Source: Myrica gale
Lineage: Eukaryota > Streptophyta > Magnoliopsida > Fagales > Myricaceae
Direction of reading: 5' to 3'
NCBI GenBank assembly: GCA_963930655.1
Contig: OZ005607.1
Coordinates: 25,180,874 to 25,244,873, forward strand
Length of the DNA: 64,000 nucleotides
The notes beneath the pieces were generated by a model. It saw only the letters and a program-made list of their open reading frames with translations, ran no database searches and was not told the origin of the DNA. Within the stretch, counting starts at the first letter, position 1. Every line of letters begins with the position of its first letter. A program made the position numbers and the translations under genes. Of the stretch, positions 1-10,600 are shown piece by piece.

Positions 1-714
1 TTTGTGTTATTTGTACTGCTTTACATTATTGTTAGTTCAAATGCAACCCATTAGATTCATAAGTAGACAAATTTGGTAGAGATATATGCTGAATAATCCT
101 GCTTTGAATTTATGCTCAACTAATAAACCAGAGTCAAATGCTACATTATGATGGCTTTTCGCCGGCAAACAGGTTTGGATTAGGACCACTGAATTTGTCC
201 TTTTCCCAATCCCAAGCCATGCGCACTATACTTCGGAATTTCTAGCTTCTTTCTTTTTCCGGTACCATCACTTTCAGTTCCCCTTATGGAATTAATGTTA
301 TGTTCTGGTTAGTTTAAAAAAGAAAATTCAAAAAAATTTCACAAACACTTTTCGATCAATTTCAATATTTTATTTTATAAATTTTAATAATTTTTTACAA
401 ATTTCAACAATTTTTAATAAATTTTTTACAAACTCCAATAATTTTTTACAAACTCTAATAACTTTTAACTAACTTTTTCACAAATTCCAAGAGAATTTGC
501 ATTACCTCCAACAAAAATAAACAAAAAAGTATTTTCAAAAATAAACTAAACATAACCGTGATGAAGAAGGCCTCGAGCGAATCATAGTCTTGATTTCGAA
601 TTGCGTTGTCGTGGTTGATCTGACACGAGGGGTTAAGAATTTACCTCTTCATCCGAAGTTTTACATGTGCTATATGTTCGGTACCACTTCGATGGTTGTG
701 TTTAGGACAGTAAA
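1..714. other. Intergenic, AT-rich, no gene seen
   Basis: I see no coding exon, RNA gene or bounded element here. From about 310 to 550 the sequence is a low-complexity run built on a repeated AATTTTTTACAAA-like unit, which looks like worn transposon or simple-repeat DNA. Confidence 0.5.
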
Positions 715-1062
715 ATCGGATTTCCAGTTCTACATAAATGGCAGGACCGGACCAGATCACTTATAAGTGGTTCGGACTGGTTTCATTTTTTTCATATTTA
801 TAAGTTTTTAAGGTTAATTTCAAAGGGATAAGGGCATGCCAAAATGCAAATTTTTAGTTAGGTTAAAACTAAACTTTTTAAGTTTGTAATTTGTATTAAA
901 AATATAAAACCATTTTTATTTATTTATATTAATAAATGTGGTCCGGTCCGATCTAGACCGATTTTCAAAAGGTCTGGACCGGACCGCACCGGATTTACAA
1001 AAACAAGACCGGACCAGATCGCAAATCCGGTCCGGTCTGCGGTCCGGTTTTGTTCAGCCCTA
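715..1062. mobile_element. Degenerate hAT-like MITE rich in CCGGTCCGG motifs
   Basis: The segment is dense in alternating GGTCCGG and CCGGACC motifs. Its right end reads TTCAGCCCTA, the complement of a hAT-type terminus TAGGGCTGAA. It shares motif, AT-rich core and right terminus with the better preserved copy at 49495-49999. The left end is worn and no 8-bp target duplication is visible, so the left boundary is approximate. The open reading frame across it only translates the repeated motif and is not a gene. Confidence 0.6.
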
Positions 1063-1780
1063 GCTGAAGTTTCTTTTGACCTTTTGTGCGGCAAGTTGCT
1101 ATTGTAAAACTCAAAGAAGTTTACTAGGAAAACAATTTTTTGAGATATGTTTTTTAGGTGTTTGTGTGAAGGGTAGATCCACAAAAATAATATTTGGAAA
1201 GAGAAAGTTTTTTAAATTTATTCTCTTAAAGAATGCGAGAGTAAAAAAATATGTCTGGATGAAGATTTTTGTGAGAGTGGTTTTTATGGGTCTGTGTAAA
1301 AAAAAATTTGGTTGTGTTGTTTTTCACAAAAATTAAGGCCAATATTTAGATAAAAAATTTTATTGAAATATTTTGTGTGTGAAAAAATCATGTTTGTATC
1401 GGAAAATATTTTTAAAATTAAAAAGAAAACGTTTTTAAAATCATTAACAAAACATGGCTGATCACTTCTAAGCTCTAATTTTATTGTTACGTGACACAAT
1501 ATTAACAATTTGATCTTATAACAGTGCTAAACTATTAATGAATTTTGATAAATTTTTAGCTAAATATGACGATTTTGATCATTTATACTTATTTTTAACA
1601 TTTTGATATAATTTAGGGATGAAGTGAAAATCTCTCAAATTTCTTTTGTTCCAACTAGTTCGTGTCCAACTAGATCAAGTCCATATCAACCCAATGTACA
1701 AAGTTTGGGTACAAAGATATATATATATATTTTTTGGACTCAATAATACCTCAATGCATCGAAAAGAAACTAAACGGGTG
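1063..1780. other. Intergenic, no gene seen
   Basis: AT-rich sequence with short T and A runs and a short AT repeat near 1718. No exon, RNA gene or element terminus is recognisable. Confidence 0.45.
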
Positions 1781-2090
1781 AAGATATGTTCGGAGATATC
1801 AGACAATGAACTAAAACCAACTACGTCTAATCTAGCTGCCCACTTAGCCAAACAGTGAGCCCACCTATTACAAGACATCGAGACCCAAGCTACCATCCAA
1901 TCCCTAGACTCCAACGGACACTTTCGAATAAAAAGAATCATCTCTTAAGATTGCCCATAGCTGAGGTAGATCTAAAGACAGCACTTCTTTGCACAGCAAT
2001 AGCGAGTCACTTTCAAAGACCACATTCTCCTCCTTTTGGTTAACATCATCGTCTCCGCCAGCGCAAAAGCCTCACCAACAAGGCAACAAA
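1781..2090 (-). pseudogene. LINE RNase H-like domain fragment
   Basis: Reading the minus strand in two frames gives pieces of the RNase H-like domain found at the C terminus of plant LINE proteins: a GEA-AL-LAE stretch, an FESDSLLL strand, PQLW-ILR, and the closing motif SCNRWAHCLAKWA (about residues 24-36 of the 88-residue frame ending at 1675). The pattern 'esDS...N..AH.LAKwA' is typical of the RVT_3 family. The pieces are not in one frame, so it is a dead fragment. No poly(A) tail or target duplication was found. It is separate from the L1 in OEP80 intron 1. Confidence 0.55.
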
Positions 2091-2609
2091 AGGGTTCGGT
2101 CCCATCACTTCTTTTCTAGGTAAGCTACTGTAGAAGAAATCAAACCGGAAAAAATCCCAATTATTTTCTCTCTTTTGGGCTCGGTTCCCATCATTTTCAA
2201 CTTCAAGCTAGATCGAAAGACCCTTTGCAGGCCTATCACCTTCTCTCCACTACCATCGTGTCCACTACGGGTTGTCTCTCTGGTGCAATCCCCTTACAGC
2301 TTTTGGTTACCCTTGCCTATTATTCATGGAGCACTCAGTGAGCACGTGTCGCCAATTTTTGTAGGGTGGTTGGCCACCTTTATGCCTTTTCACATTCCTC
2401 ATTCCACTACAAATTTTATCCTCCTAACTATCTTCTATCTCCATTTTTTAATTAGTAATATAGACATATTAATTCATTCCATTTATTTTTTAAAAATATT
2501 TTGTTGTTGTTAGTCCTAAAGAAACATATGTGAAATATTGAGTTATAAATAATTTTCAACACTACTTTTGTCTAAGGGATATGCAACATATATTTATCCA
2601 ACAAGAGTT
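2091..2609. other. Intergenic, no gene seen
   Basis: Mixed-composition spacer. The 112-residue open frame across 2175-2513 has no recognisable domain and turns to hydrophobic low complexity at its end; I do not treat it as a gene. Confidence 0.4.
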
Positions 2610-2612
2610 TAA

Positions 2613-2809
2613 GGTCTTGTTTGAGTCCCAATAATTTGGGCCCAAAAATTTAGGTTTAATAATAAAAAATTCATCACGTAATTTATTATTATTATAATAT
2701 TTATTAAAATTCCTCTATCTTCACTTTTTTACCAAATCTCATAACATATCTTTACTTTATAATATTTCTCAAACCTCAGTACCCAAAATTTTCACCCTCA
2801 AACATTCCC
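2613..2809. mobile_element. Tourist-like MITE, copy 1
   Basis: A 197-bp element with ends GGTCTTGTTTGA and TCAAACATTCCC, flanked on both sides by TAA (2610-2612 and 2810-2812). It shares the family body: AAAATTTTA near the ends, 'ctctatcttcactttttcacc' core and an A/T-rich middle. A 3-bp TWA target duplication with short terminal inverted repeats is typical of Tourist-like (PIF/Harbinger) MITEs. It has no coding capacity. Confidence 0.75.
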
Positions 2810-2812
2810 TAA

Positions 2813-3300
2813 ATTTCTAAATGAGTAAGGAATTTTTAGCTCACCTGACTGGCTCGGTCTAGCGTAGCTAAGGAAGGCCCCATGATCCATAAGTTAGGAT
2901 AAGTCATGGGCTATGTGCTTACTCGAAAAGCCCAACGCCTGGAAGGTCCCAAAGCCTAACAAGGTCCCAAAGAAATGTAAGTTTAGATATACAATAAATA
3001 ATAATAGTCAAAATATTCTTAACACACCCTCATGGGCGGAACGTGGGTCAAGATGATCCACAGTTAGGAAATATTGGGCCACGAAAGGACCCCAATATAG
3101 TGGTTAAGGCCCTCGTAGAGCCCGGCAGGTTTCTCTCTGCTCTATATCCTCGTGAAATCTGGGGTTGGTAATTACAGGGCGACCCAGAGAAGAAAGGGGG
3201 TTTCAAAAACCCAAAGAGAGGGAGAGAGTGCTAAAAGGGGTTTGATGGAGTAGATTTCCGCTCGGCCCCATATTTTGGAGGCCCAACCCAGACCCATACT
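2813..3300. other. Intergenic, unrecognised repeat-like DNA
   Basis: GC-richer than its surroundings, with many short stretches such as GGCCCAA and CCCAAAG. It resembles repeat DNA, but no termini, target duplication or coding frame could be fixed. Confidence 0.35.
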
Positions 3301-4265
3301 GCCGGAACATCAACCACTAAATTGTAGTGCCGCTGATAAAATGATCACTCAACTTAATTTTTTTATTTGTTGGTCGTTAGGAATATATAGTTGTTATTTT
3401 TCACTTTATCCGTCAACTATTACATTAAATTTCTAACGGAATAAAACTCCATGTCAACATCATTAATCAACATCAACGAATCCCAGTCAAAAGACTTAAT
3501 ATAAAATGATGCACTTTGGATATCTTCATTTGGAATGCAACAAAATGAATTGCAGCAAAACGACTACTTAAAAAAATAAAAAGACTAACAAACGAAAGGG
3601 CATAAACACAGTTCTTTTGCCCTCTTCTCGCTTCGCATGCTCTCTCTCATCGTAACCATACTTAGAGAGTGATGAGGGAGAAGAATCTGTGGATCTCACA
3701 ACATTAGCATTATTTTCATCCCTGGAACTTGTGACACGCGAAGAATCAGTGCTTTTCCGCCTCCCCGAAGCAAGCATGTCCTCAGACGTCACCAAAGCGA
3801 AGAATAAGTGCTTTTCCTAGACACGATCTTGAGGTCTAAGGTCTCAAACTCATCTTCAAACGAAGATATTCAGGGTCGTTTTATATTAAGGTTATGTTTG
3901 TGTTGAAATTTTTTTGGTATTGAGTTTAGTGTTGGTATTAGGTTTAGTGAAAAAGTGAAGAGAGAATAATTTTTTATATTTTTTGATGGGAGAGAGAGAT
4001 TTTATTGTACTATTTTATTGTGAGTTGGTGAAATATTTTATGAAATTTTTGGTGCAAACGCAACCTAAGTATCTTGATTGAGATTCGCTGAAGTAGATTA
4101 ATGATGCTGATATAGAGTTTTATTTCGTTAGAAATTTAACAAAAGGTCGACGGATGGAGTGAAAAGTCACAACCATATGTTTTCATTGACTAAAAAGTAA
4201 AAAAATTAAGTTTAGAGACCATTTTATCAGCGATACTAAAACTTAATAGTTGTTGATCTGTTCGG
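3301..4265. mobile_element. Long-TIR foldback element (Mutator-like) with nested MITE
   Basis: The left arm (about 3305-3530) is the inverted copy of the right arm (about 3853-4260). Shared landmarks are CGCTGATAAAATG, TTAAATTTCTAACG, AATAAAACTC and TTAATATAAAA. The right arm is interrupted by the Tourist-like MITE at 3890-4065. A 75-residue Ser/Arg-rich frame on the minus strand lies in the centre (3568-3795) with no recognisable domain. Long terminal inverted repeats suggest a Mutator-like foldback, but I could not find a 9-bp target duplication, so the outer limits and family are tentative. Confidence 0.6.
3890..4065. mobile_element. Tourist-like MITE, copy 2, nested in foldback arm
   Basis: A 176-bp element with ends GGTTATGTTTG and CAAACGCAACC, flanked by TAA at 3887-3889 and 4066-4068. 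It sits inside the right arm of the foldback at 3301-4265. The left arm keeps the same site without the insertion (GACTTAATATAAAA near 3492), which confirms the boundaries and the 3-bp duplication. Confidence 0.85.
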
Positions 4266-4268
4266 TCA

Positions 4269-4633
4269 AATCATTGTTGGCACAGTACTTATATAAAATG
4301 AGAATGAAATAAATATACGTTTTTAAGAAAAACCAATTTGCAGAGCACAGTTAAACGATTGTCGTTTATCGCATCTCACGTGGATCAATTGCCTCCAAAA
4401 CCGAACCAGAGAACCCGACCAAGATCAATGTTTCCCGGGTCTAGTCGAATCCGATTCAAATCGTTCAGTTTCACTTTGCCGTCTGTTACTCGCCGTTAAC
4501 GAACAGTAGGGTTTATCTCCATCTTCAGAAACTCACTTCCCAAAACCCTAGACCACTCGGTTTCCCCAAATGATCTTCTTCTTACACTAGAGCTTCTAAA
4601 TTTTCGTAATTTATCCTTCTCCACTCTCTAAGG
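4269..4633 (+). promoter_or_regulatory. OEP80 promoter and 5' leader region
   Basis: This is the stretch between the foldback and the OEP80 start codon. The last 150 bases contain two AAACCCTA-type boxes (around 4508 and 4543), the telo-box-like motif common upstream of plant housekeeping and plastid-protein genes. I see no clear TATA box. The transcription start cannot be placed from sequence alone. Confidence 0.45.
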
Positions 4634-7600
4634 ATGCGGCGAAATGACGACGTGCGCTTTACTTCGTCTTCTCTCAAAATCCCTCTTGCTCCCCGACCCT
4701 CGCCCTTCAATTTCCCTTTCAGTTCCCAAGCCTTTGCTTCGCGAATAGAGAATACCAGAAATTCGCTCGCTCGGCTCATCGACTTGGTCAAGGGTCGCTC
4801 GGATTTGAGACAATTCAGCCCCCGACTTTCTCATTTATGGAACCAGTCGAATGAGTCCACTCTGTCCGCGTCAGGAATGCGAAGTGGGTGTTCGGCGAGT
4901 CAACTGAAGAATGTGGGCGGCGGCGGGGGCTTATTGATCGGAAAATCTTTTCTTTTGTGTGCGGCGTCGTTGTCTCTAAGCCGGACCGACAACTCAACTC
5001 CGGCGGGCTCTTCAGGGACTCAACAATCGTGCTCGACGAGTCAACGCGGGAGGGAAGAGGTGTCCGTGTCGTTAATACCAACATCTTCGCTTCTCTGCTC
5101 GGCTTCTTTGGCTCTGGCTCGGGCAGAAGATTTGGCGACTCAGGCCTCCGACTTGTCAGGGAGGGAGACTCAGCAGAAGGCGCACTCGGCCAGTCGAGTA
5201 CACGACGAGGAGAGGGTGCTGATCAGTGAGGTGCTGGTGAGGAACAAGGATGGCGAAGAGCTTGAGAGGAAGGACCTGGAAACGGAAGCATTGCAGGCGC
5301 TGAAGGCGAGTCGAGCCAACTCGGCGCTCACTGTGAGCGAGGTCCAAGAGGATGTGCACAGGATCATCCAAAGCGGATACTTTTCCTCGTGCATGCCCGT
5401 CGCAGTTGACACGCGGGACGGCATCAGATTGGTGTTCCAGGTATGATGGTTTGTTGAGCATTGTGTTCTATTTATATGAAGGTTCTATGCGCTATAGTAT
5501 TGGGGCAAGAAATGAAAGAGTTCAAAATGTTTTGGTTCGAAGAGTTTGTTCCTTTTTTTGTTCGCCCCGCTAGTCCGGAAAAGGCATCTGAAATGTTTGA
5601 CAAGTGAGTTGTAGTGGGCGGTATTTGTGAATGTAGCAGAGAACAATATGCTTATGTAAACAGGCTAACAATAAGCAGTAGACTAGTGAGAGTAGTTATG
5701 GGAGAATTTTCAGAAAATTGTTAGAGAATACTTTCGACCTTTCAGAAAATTGATATAGGAGAGCTTTGAAACTGAAGCTGATGAAGAACTGAAGCTCTGA
5801 TTCAGTATATAGTTTGTGCATTGCATCGCTACCATTTGCCAAAACTTTGAGGCTGCAAGAAGGTTACATAAACTTTTTTTTAATAAGTAAGTTTAACTTT
5901 ATTAATGAAGAAAATTCACAGTACAAGAGACTATACTAAAAATATCTGGCCCAAACAAGCGAAAAAACGAAGGAAATTTGGATAATCCAAAAAAGGACAC
6001 CCTTAAACCGAATTAACCTAAAGAAAAAGAGAGTGCAACATAAAGCCCCTCAAACGATCCAAAGTCAAAGCCTTGTCCTCAAAGCATCTCCCATTCCTCT
6101 CTACAAACTCCACCAAATACACGAAGAAATCATCTTTCAAATGGCCAATGCAATTGGATCCTCAAATTTCCTCTTCCAACACTTCAATTCAACCACCCTA
6201 CTAGGCATAACCCAATTATAGTTCAGAATGCTAAGCACATGCGACCACATCTCTCTAGCCACTGAACAGTGTAGAAGAATATGATCAACTGACTCTCCAT
6301 CGCTTTTGCACAAATAACACTAATCGATCAAGCAAATGCCCCTCCTACTTAAGTTGTCAATAGTCAGAATTTTCTCATGAGTAGCCTCCCAAATGAAGAA
6401 GGCAACTCTAGTTGGAACCAAAGTCTTCCAACATTGGCGCCAAGGGAAACCCACTTTGAGGCCAATAAGGAGGAGACCCTACATCGATTTAACAGAGAAG
6501 GCACCATCTTTAGAACCCATCCAGACCAAGTTATCTGCACCTCCTCTCCTCCAAGCCTTCGAGTATAGTAAGGAATAAAACGCTGAACACTCATCCATCT
6601 CCCAATCGTTAAACGATCTAACAAAGTGGAGATTCCAAACTGCGGCTTCGGACCCTCCCTCAACCAAGCATCTTTACACCAAGATAGAGAGAATAAAAGG
6701 GGAATCTCCAACCTCAACGGTCTCTCCCCACACCACTGGTCGTGCCAGGAACGAATTCTAGAGCCACAACCCACAAAAATTACTATTCTCTATGAAAAAG
6801 TTCCAACCTTTACTTATGTGCTTCCATAAGCTTACGCCATAAGAGCCATGGGACTTCATAGTGCACCAACCACCCGCCTCGCACTCATACTTCTCCATAA
6901 TAACTAACTTCCACAAGCTGTCTCTTTCTGAAGTGAAGCGCTACAACTACTTTCCAAGAAAACTTTGTTGTACAAGGGTAGCCTCCTTAAACCAGAGCTA
7001 ATAGAAGAGCAAACTCTAGCCCACTTAGGCTATGTTTGTTTAGTAAAATTTTAGCCTTCTAAAATTTTAACATAAAAAATAATTACAATATAATTTTTTT
7101 TTTCTCTCTCCATCCAATCATTACTTTTTACTATAATAAATATAAAAATTCATTCAAATAATCTATCTCTTCACTTTTTCACCAATTCCAATACCCGAAA
7201 ATTTTAACCTCTCCAAAATTTTAATATTCAAACACTACCATAAGGTGAAACTTGTGATCCTCCTTATTATCATCCCATAAAAAACCTCTTTGTAGCTTTT
7301 CCAATCTATTAGCCACCACCATCGGGATTGGAAAGAGAGACAAAAAATACGTAAGGAGGCTAGATAATGTAGATTTTATCAACGTAATCATTCCCCCTTT
7401 TGAAAGATAAATACTCTTCCATCCCGTCAATCTTCTTTCTACTCTTTCAACAATTCGTCCCAAATACGAACATTCTTAAACTTGGCACCAAGAGGAAGAC
7501 CAAGGTAGGTCATCGAAAGCGAAGACACTCTACACCCCAATATATCAGCCAACACATGACCTTCCCCAACTCTGCCAATAGGAATAACCTCAGACTTATT

Positions 7601-10600
7601 AGGGTTAATCTTGAGACTAGATACCACCTCAAAACACAAAAGTAAGCATATAAGGTTACGCACTTGATTCTCTTCAGCTCCACACAAGATAAGGGTATCA
7701 TCGGTAGATAACAAGTGCGAAATACACACTCCATTACTACCACCGCTCCCAACCTCAATCCCCTCAATAAGACCTCTCCTAACCAACATATTCATCATCT
7801 TACTTAGAGCTTCCATAACGATAATGAACAAAAGAGGTGAAAGAGGGCCACCTTGACATAAGCCATAGGATCCACCAAAGAAACCGTGAGGAGAGCCATT
7901 CACCATCACCGAGAATTTGACAGTAAGGTTACATAAACTTAAAGAAAGATAGGTTGAATAAGACTTTAACCAAGAGGAAGAGGTGAGGAAAATGGATAAA
8001 GACATAGGTTTCATAGCTATGGATCTTAGGCATTGTGCATGAGAGAAGGCATATCACCTTTCCGGAATTCAGCCCGATACAATCGACACCTTTGCTGCAT
8101 AAAATCTCTCCTTTATTTGGTCTATTATATTCATATATTTTAGACCATTAGATTTTCATTTGCAAGGTTGATTGTGAATTGACATCTGTATGCTATCAAT
8201 CTGCTGAAATTTTCTCAGATCTATTTCTTGCTAACAACAGTGTCTCCAAGAACAGTGTGACATTTTGTGGGTAATCTTCTGTATGAAGTGAAAACTGATG
8301 TCCTAAGCACTTTTTAAACTCCTTATTTGATTTCAGCATGGAATAACATTTAATTTGTTTTTATTGTGATATAAGGTAGAACCAAACCAGGAGTTCCAGG
8401 GGTTGGTTTGTGAAGGAGCTAATGTTCTTCCAGCAAAATTTCTGGAGGATTCTCTCCGTGATGGATATGGTAGGTTTTCTTGTGTATACTTGTACTTGCA
8501 TGTGTGTATACGCATGGATTTAGATGCCACTACTTGCTTTACAGGTCTGCCATTTTGTGAAATGTGCTCATAAGAGACCTTTATTGTTTTTTATTTTTGG
8601 TGTCAAGTTGTGCAGGCAAAGTGATTAATCTCAGGCGTTTAGATGAGGCTATAACTTCGATCAATGGATGGTACACGGAACGCGGCTTTTTTGCACTGGT
8701 TAGTTCTTGATCGGTAATAGTTTATTATGCTCTCTGTGCAGAAAAGTGGAGTTAGTTTTCTTTTGTCTGGTTGGAATGATGAATCAATTTGTGATATTTA
8801 AGCTTTACCTGGGTCTGTGAAGCCGAGTATTCATATTAATCGAAGAGTATTTTCTACTGTTCTCAAAGGTTTCAGATGTTGAGATGCTCTCTGGGGGTAT
8901 TCTCAGGTTACAAGTTTCTGAAGCCGAGGTCAATAATATCTCTATACGATTCCTTGACAGAAAGACGTAAGAGTTGGCTATTTGATTATAAATGCATGCA
9001 TACATTTATTCCTGCTCATGCATAGGCACCACATGCACAGATATGTAATATGACGTTCTAGCAAAAACAGAAAGTGTGGATTTCATGACTAATTTATCCT
9101 TTAATGCTATATCTTCAGTGGTGAGCCTACTACAGGGAAGACAAAGCCTGAGACAATACTTCGGCAACTCACAACCAAGAAGGGGCAGGTTCTTTATCTG
9201 CATAGCTCTTAGTAGTTTTTGTAGACAAAGTTACTTAGATTAACTCTGGAAGAACAGTGTTCTTTCCTAACTCTTGAAGAGCAGGTGTTCCTACTTCAGA
9301 AAAAACCATTGATGGCATGAGTTATTGCTAAAGAAAGTGCTTTGCTTTTGCATTCAAAAGTTTCTCTTGCTTATGTCACTTTTCTTTCTTCGTTTACCAT
9401 TATAATTTCTTTGGAGAAAAAAAATCCTCCTTGTTTCTTTAAATTATAACAATATGATTCATTTACATTAGTTGTAACAGTGACTGAATTGGAATATTAC
9501 GTGTAATGATTTCCATTTCCTATGCATATGGAAATGCAAGAGATTTAGTTTTTACTAAGTATTTTAGTTCTATGAATGATCCTTCTATAGGTCTACAGTA
9601 TGCTTCAAGGAAAAAGAGATATGGAAACCGTGTTAACTATGGGAAGCATGGAAGATGTTAGCATTATCCCTCAACCAGCTGGTGGTGAGTAAAATGTTTC
9701 CCTTCTGGATCAGCCCCAGTTGGAATATGTATGTTCTGCAATAATATGTAAGACATACTAAGGTGAAAATAATTGATTGTTATACATGCTAAGCTAGTTT
9801 TGGAAAAAAAAAGAGTTATGGAACTCCTGAAAAGTGTTGCAGATGTGAAATGGTTTTAGAAGAAACGCTCTGACTTTGAGCTGAAAACTAGAGGCAGAAT
9901 GCAATTTCAGCAAACCTCTTTCAATCCCACTTGAGGTTGCAAATGTGGTCATCATTTAATAAACTCAAATAACACATTAATCATGTGTCATACGCTCTCC
10001 TTAAAGTGGATCAAAGAGTTCACGCTGTTTTGTGACAGAGAATTGGCATGAGAAAACCTTCAGTGAAATCTTTGATAGCTTGATATCATATAGGTGTGGA
10101 CACTAGTGATATTGTCCCAATTTGCATGGGACTTGATTCCTGAAGATATGATATCTTAAATCAGTGGTTCGGCTTTAGACTGTTGGATTGCTGGCAAGTG
10201 GAGGCAGCATGGTTGCGGCAATTATTTTTACAAAAATTTACAAGAGCATTTTTGTTCAATGCTGAGTGTGCTTGGTATGGTAACATAGACAGACTCTAAC
10301 CCTTAACCATATAAAGAAATGCAGAACCCAGATTCTTCATTGCAAACCCAATTATGAAAAACTGCAGAAGAGGTATTGATGATCTTGGTTGTCAATACTC
10401 GTGATTATTTTCTGTTATGCATTCCATGAAGACAGTTGAATGTGTTCCTTACTAAGGGTGTGTTTGAGTGTTAAAATTTTGGGGAGGTTAAAATTTTAGG
10501 GTATTGAATTTGGTGAAAAAGTGAAGAGAGATAATTTTTTATATTTATTATAGTGAAAAGATGAGGAGAGAGAGATTATATTATAATTTTTTATTGTGTT

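Noticed and set aside
4815-5461. Several frames of 84-113 residues on both strands over OEP80 exon 1
   Set aside because: They are shadows of the GC-rich first exon, whose protein clearly matches OEP80.
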